Below, one piece after another: positions 60,504 through 64,000 of a stretch of 64,000 nucleotides of DNA. Below the pieces are notes generated by a model. The model had not been told where the DNA came from, did not search any database, and saw only the letters and a program-made list of their open reading frames with translations. The DNA comes from Trypanosoma brucei gambiense DAL972 (lineage: Eukaryota; Euglenozoa; Kinetoplastea; Trypanosomatida; Trypanosomatidae): assembly GCF_000210295.1 (NCBI RefSeq), contig NC_026743.1, positions 1,054,001 to 1,118,000 on the forward strand, given 5' to 3'. The position numbers and the translations under genes are program-made. The first letter of the stretch is position 1, and each line of letters starts with the position of its first letter.

Positions 60504-60974
60504 TCAAGGCTTCTTAACGGTATTCATCACGTTAGTGCGAAGGAGATCGTCAACCTTCCCTTGTTTGGACTCCATCTCCAACTCACGTTGATGTCGCCAC
60601 ACGCGCATCCTCAGCCCGTCCTCCTCCATCACTCTCTGCAGCTCGTTCTGATTGTACGGGTACCTCTCGAAAATACCCGTCCTCATCATGCCGCTACCAT
60701 AACGCTCAACGTAAAACATAACCTCCTTCCTCCCCAACCACCTGTAATCATCAAGCGGCTCCTCACCGCTTTTAGAGCGAGCACACCTCCACAGCAGCTT
60801 CGCAAGCTGAAATTGATTAACCGGGGAGTCAAGACGCAAAAATGAACCCATAAAGTCCTGAAAACGATCATCACAGCGCCACGGACGCATACCGTAATAT
60901 ATACTGCGACCGGTAACTACGTTAAGAGCCTCTGGTGCATCCACAACCCTAGAATAATGAGGTGTGCTACCCAT
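60504..60974 (-). CDS. Hypothetical basic protein (156 aa), possibly mitochondrial
   Basis: Rich in Arg, Tyr, Trp and Met with charged helices; blocks such as RSIYYGMRPWRCDDRFQDFMGSF and WLGRKEVMFYVERYG look conserved. The N-terminus is only mildly basic. No membrane segment or named motif. Composition resembles kinetoplastid mitochondrial supernumerary subunits. The ATG at 60974 opens the frame. The spacer downstream of EF2 is A/T-rich, so this gene stands out clearly as coding. Confidence 0.7.
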   Translation of the reverse strand: MGSTPHYSRVVDAPEALNVVTGRSIYYGMRPWRCDDRFQDFMGSFLRLDSPVNQFQLAKLLWRCARSKSGEEPLDDYRWLGRKEVMFYVERYGSGMMRTGIFERYPYNQNELQRVMEEDGLRMRVWRHQRELEMESKQGKVDDLLRTNVMNTVKKP

Positions 60975-61300
60975 TCACCACTCACTGCAGTTCCACTAGC
61001 AATTAGTACCAGTCTAATCTACAAGAAAAAATGTGAAAAACAGAAACACAAGAATTTAGTACTTACCTACCACGGTACAAAAAAATTTACAGGCAACACA
61101 AACAACATCAAATCAAAAATATATATCAGAAACTTTACTTAGTATTCTCAATTATCTCATGATCATGTTTAAGTTTACTACAATCCTATTTTATTTCTTA
61201 AAACCCAAATAGTAACTACCAACCCCTTTCCCCAATACCGCATTAAAAAAGAGGTTTTACTGACGCAGTTACGAGTAAAACGAAAAACAAATTATACCGC
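60975..61300 (-). other. A/T-rich spacer
   Basis: The spacer downstream of EF2 is markedly A/T-rich compared with the neighbouring coding DNA and includes its 3' UTR. No gene seen. Confidence 0.5.
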
Positions 61301-63841
61301 CTATAGCTTGTCCAGGAAGGTGTCGAGGCCCGGAATGTCTGGTTTGAGGCCCTTGCGTTGGCGAATGCTCAGCACCAGAGTGTTTGCCTGTGACTTGGGG
61401 TCAAGCGGGTCACCAGGGTACTGCTGCCAGTGGTCAAACACACACTGCGGGAATGCCTGGCCTCCGGTTCCGGCACGAAGGTCAGCGGTGAAACCGAACG
61501 ACTCGGCGACTGGGAGGTATGCACGAACGTTGTAGATGGGTGTGCCTGGGCGGTTCTCCTCGCCGATAATCACACCACGGCGGCGTGTCAGTACACCGTA
61601 GATGCCTCCCATGGCGTGCTCCACAGTCTGAATGTCAACCTGGAACATCGGCTCCATCAACCGCGGCGTAGCAGTCAGGCAGCAGGCATAGAACACACGG
61701 CGGGCAGTGGGGATGATCTGACCGCCACCACGATGGATGGCATCAGCGTGCATCGTCACGTCCTCCACGTTGATCCTCACACCACGCATGTTCTCGTCAC
61801 AGAGCACACCCTCACGTGTCGCCCATTGCCAGGCCGCAACGAACGAATCTTTCATTTCCATCATGTTCTGCACACCCTTCGTCACGTCCACAACCACGTT
61901 GGGTCCGCGATTGTCGGGACCGTAGCACCAGATCTTACGCGCCTCAGCCACATCCCATTCGAACTTGTCCGCAAGGAAGCGGGCACGAGTCTTGGGGTCC
62001 GCCTCGGAGCCGGCATTTGCGCCATCCTCAATCTCAACGCACAGCTCCTCCGTCAGCGGCGCGCCGCGGCAGAATAGACGATTGTGTTTGTTAGCAGACT
62101 TGGAGAGACATTGTATCGACGACACATCCGTCACAGTTTCACGGAACGACACCACAGGTTCTGAGATCTTTAGCGGTGCGCCGTTCATAAAATCTTCCTG
62201 AAGATCCTTGAGGCAAATCTCCAAGTGCAGCTCACCAGCACCAGCAACAATGTGCTCACCGCTTTCCTCAATCGAACACACAACAAGGGGATCGGATTTT
62301 GCAAGGCGCTTCAGCCCTTCCACCAACTTGGGAAGGTCCGACGGGTTCTTGGCCTCCACAGCAACACGGACGACAGGTGAGACGGAGTATTTCATGTCAC
62401 GAAGCGGGTGCGGGGATTCACCATCGTCAGTGATGGTGGCAGACTTCACAATGTACTTGTCCACTCCCACGAGACCAACAACGTTACCGCACGGCATGTC
62501 CTCCACGGCCTCCTGGTAGCGACCCATCATCAGCACCGTACGCTGCACCGGCTTGTCCTCGTACAGATCTTGCTTCTTACCATGGATGTAGTTGTTACCC
62601 ATGATACGCACCTTCTGACCGCATCGAACCTTACCAGAGAAGATACGACCGAACGCAAAGAAGCGGCCACGATCGGCGGTCGGTACCATCTTGCTAATGT
62701 ACAGCATCAGCGGTGCATTCGGGTCGCAGTTCTTGATACCCATGTAGTATTTCTCATCTGGGTTAGACTCACCGGAGTAGAGCATCTCAGCACGGTAGCT
62801 CTGTGCCTTCTTGGGTGAAGGCAGGTGCGCTACGATCATCTGCAGCAGTGTCTCGGCAGCAGGAAGGAACTTCATCATGATAGATTTCAGTAACTTCTTG
62901 GGAACCTGCTCGCGCTCCTCGGTTGTCAGGTTAATGTTGAGTGACTTGAGCATCTTCTCCACCTTCTCAGCCTTCTCTGTCATTACTGCATCGAAGATCT
63001 GGTAGATGGGGTCCAAGCAGAACTGGCAGAACGCGCGACGTACACGCTCACCTGCGGCGTTTGTCTCACTCTTGATCCATTTCTTGTTCTTCGCGTCAAA
63101 GAAGTTATCACCCCATAGTCGCTCACACATCTTGGACTCATCAACACCGAACTTGGATGCGTACATCTTCGCAAAGCGGGTGACAGAGAAGGCCCAAGCC
63201 TGCAGGCCGGAACCAATGGCGACTGTACCCTTCTCGGGGTACACCTGCACGTCACCCATGACGGGGTCATTGTAGGTGGCGATCACAACGTTCACGTTTT
63301 GCAGTGTCTTCACGAAGCCCTGGTATGCCTCTTCGGGGTCCAGCTGTAGCTCCAGAATAGCACGATCCACCTTGTTGATGAAGACTACGGGGCGAATACG
63401 CTCAGTCAGAGCCTGGCGAAGCACCGTTTCCGTTTGCACGCACACACCCTCCACACAATCAACGACCACTAGGGCACCATCGGTCACACGGAGTGCAGCA
63501 GTAACCTCGGAACTGAAATCAACGTGCCCGGGTGAGTCAATAAGATTGATCAAGAAGTCACGGCGGTCATCGGGAAGGTCACTGATAATCTCGGGAGGTA
63601 CATGGTAATGCATCGAGATGGCAGTCGACTTGATTGTGATACCACGGGCAATTTCGTCCGCACGAGTGTCCATGATACGTTTGTCACCGGCGTCCTCCAT
63701 CTTAATGATACCAGCGGCACCGACAAGCGAGTCGGACAGAGTGGACTTGCCGTGGTCGACGTGCGCGATCACGGACATATTACGGATCTGTTCGGGGTAG
63801 TCCATGAGGGCACGGACCTCATCAACGGTGAAGTTGACCAT
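61301..63841 (-). CDS. EF2: Translation elongation factor 2
   Basis: 846 residues, the usual EF2 length. G domain: AHVDHGKST (26-34, GTP P-loop), a switch region with [23 protein letters not shown] and NKVD. Domains II-V follow; domain IV has [15 protein letters not shown], whose His703 is the site modified to diphthamide. The C-terminus ends LDTFLDKL. It moves tRNA and mRNA through the ribosome after each peptide bond. The trans-splice AG at 63871-63870 follows a pyrimidine tract (about 63925-63895 on the transcribed strand). From memory T. brucei has two tandem EF2 copies; only one lies in this window. Confidence 0.97.
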   Translation of the reverse strand: MVNFTVDEVRALMDYPEQIRNMSVIAHVDHGKSTLSDSLVGAAGIIKMEDAGDKRIMDTRADEIARGITIKSTAISMHYHVPPEIISDLPDDRRDFLINLIDSPGHVDFSSEVTAALRVTDGALVVVDCVEGVCVQTETVLRQALTERIRPVVFINKVDRAILELQLDPEEAYQGFVKTLQNVNVVIATYNDPVMGDVQVYPEKGTVAIGSGLQAWAFSVTRFAKMYASKFGVDESKMCERLWGDNFFDAKNKKWIKSETNAAGERVRRAFCQFCLDPIYQIFDAVMTEKAEKVEKMLKSLNINLTTEEREQVPKKLLKSIMMKFLPAAETLLQMIVAHLPSPKKAQSYRAEMLYSGESNPDEKYYMGIKNCDPNAPLMLYISKMVPTADRGRFFAFGRIFSGKVRCGQKVRIMGNNYIHGKKQDLYEDKPVQRTVLMMGRYQEAVEDMPCGNVVGLVGVDKYIVKSATITDDGESPHPLRDMKYSVSPVVRVAVEAKNPSDLPKLVEGLKRLAKSDPLVVCSIEESGEHIVAGAGELHLEICLKDLQEDFMNGAPLKISEPVVSFRETVTDVSSIQCLSKSANKHNRLFCRGAPLTEELCVEIEDGANAGSEADPKTRARFLADKFEWDVAEARKIWCYGPDNRGPNVVVDVTKGVQNMMEMKDSFVAAWQWATREGVLCDENMRGVRINVEDVTMHADAIHRGGGQIIPTARRVFYACCLTATPRLMEPMFQVDIQTVEHAMGGIYGVLTRRRGVIIGEENRPGTPIYNVRAYLPVAESFGFTADLRAGTGGQAFPQCVFDHWQQYPGDPLDPKSQANTLVLSIRQRKGLKPDIPGLDTFLDKL

Positions 63842-64000
63842 CTTGGATAGCTTTAAACAAGTGTATGTTCTACGTGAGTTACGAATGGTTGGGGGAACGA
63901 CAAAAGGGAAGACGGGAAGAAGGATGTACGCACGCAGGCGGGGGAGCGGTAGGCAGCGAGCGAAGCGGACGGCTCATGTCACCCGTTGCCAACTAACAGG
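63842..64000 (-). promoter_or_regulatory. EF2 leader and trans-splicing signal
   Basis: On the transcribed strand a pyrimidine tract (about 63925-63895) is followed by the AG at 63871-63870, giving a leader of about 28 bases before the EF2 ATG. The region beyond is G/A-rich on the plus strand and belongs to the upstream spacer. Confidence 0.65.

Noticed and set aside
1..64000. CRISPR arrays, bacterial operons, Shine-Dalgarno sites or rho-independent terminators
   Set aside because: Gene content, splice signals and layout are those of a kinetoplastid nucleus; no regular spacer-repeat array was seen.

Overview
The window reads as nuclear DNA of an African trypanosome of the Trypanosoma brucei group. 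Genes are intronless and lie in two long same-strand arrays. Starts are usually preceded by a pyrimidine tract and an AG (spliced-leader trans-splicing signals), and UTRs carry A/T homopolymers and microsatellites. Several products are typical of this lineage: a free-standing 324-residue cap methyltransferase, an HKT/Trk potassium channel-transporter, a PUF1-type Pumilio protein and elongation factor 2. From memory, PUF1 and EF2 are near each other on T. brucei chromosome 10, so I place the window there; that is recall, not a search.

Layout. (1) 1-3.77 kb: no convincing gene. (2) 3.77-24.9 kb: a plus-strand polycistronic unit of 14 genes: two coiled-coil proteins, a kinetoplastid protein, a carrier-like membrane protein, a small one-TM protein, ARL2, an LMBR1-domain protein, coatomer zeta, two unknowns, HKT1, prohibitin 2, a CFAP99-like axonemal protein, and the E1-beta subunit of branched-chain ketoacid dehydrogenase. 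(3) 24.9-31.6 kb: a convergent strand-switch region with no intact gene but with relics. The clearest is one reading frame of decayed C2H2 zinc fingers (25.2-26.5 kb) followed by an A-run. (4) 31.6-35.7 kb: three lineage-specific genes at the 3' end of the minus-strand unit: a type II membrane glycosyltransferase of the PLOD/procollagen type, a small signal-peptide plus GPI-anchor protein, and an unknown 163-residue protein. (5) 35.7-38.6 kb: 2.9 kb of homopurine/homopyrimidine and microsatellite sequence. (6) 38.6-63.8 kb: conserved minus-strand genes (PUF1, SAP protein, TPR co-chaperone-like, PP2A leucine carboxyl methyltransferase, exportin-like, REV1, a 990-residue coiled-coil protein, CMT1, a UBA-PUB protein, a kinase-dead PFK2/FBPase-2, a membrane protein, ARPC3, an unknown, EF2).

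The two units converge, so the relic-rich 25-31 kb zone should be a transcription-termination domain. The conserved units are mostly housekeeping. The 31.6-35.7 kb cassette beside that boundary is the most lineage-specific part and the best candidate for surface or secretory biology not yet described. Starts were moved to the first ATG supported by homology or by a splice acceptor, since upstream in-frame extensions often begin with non-ATG codons or lie before the acceptor.
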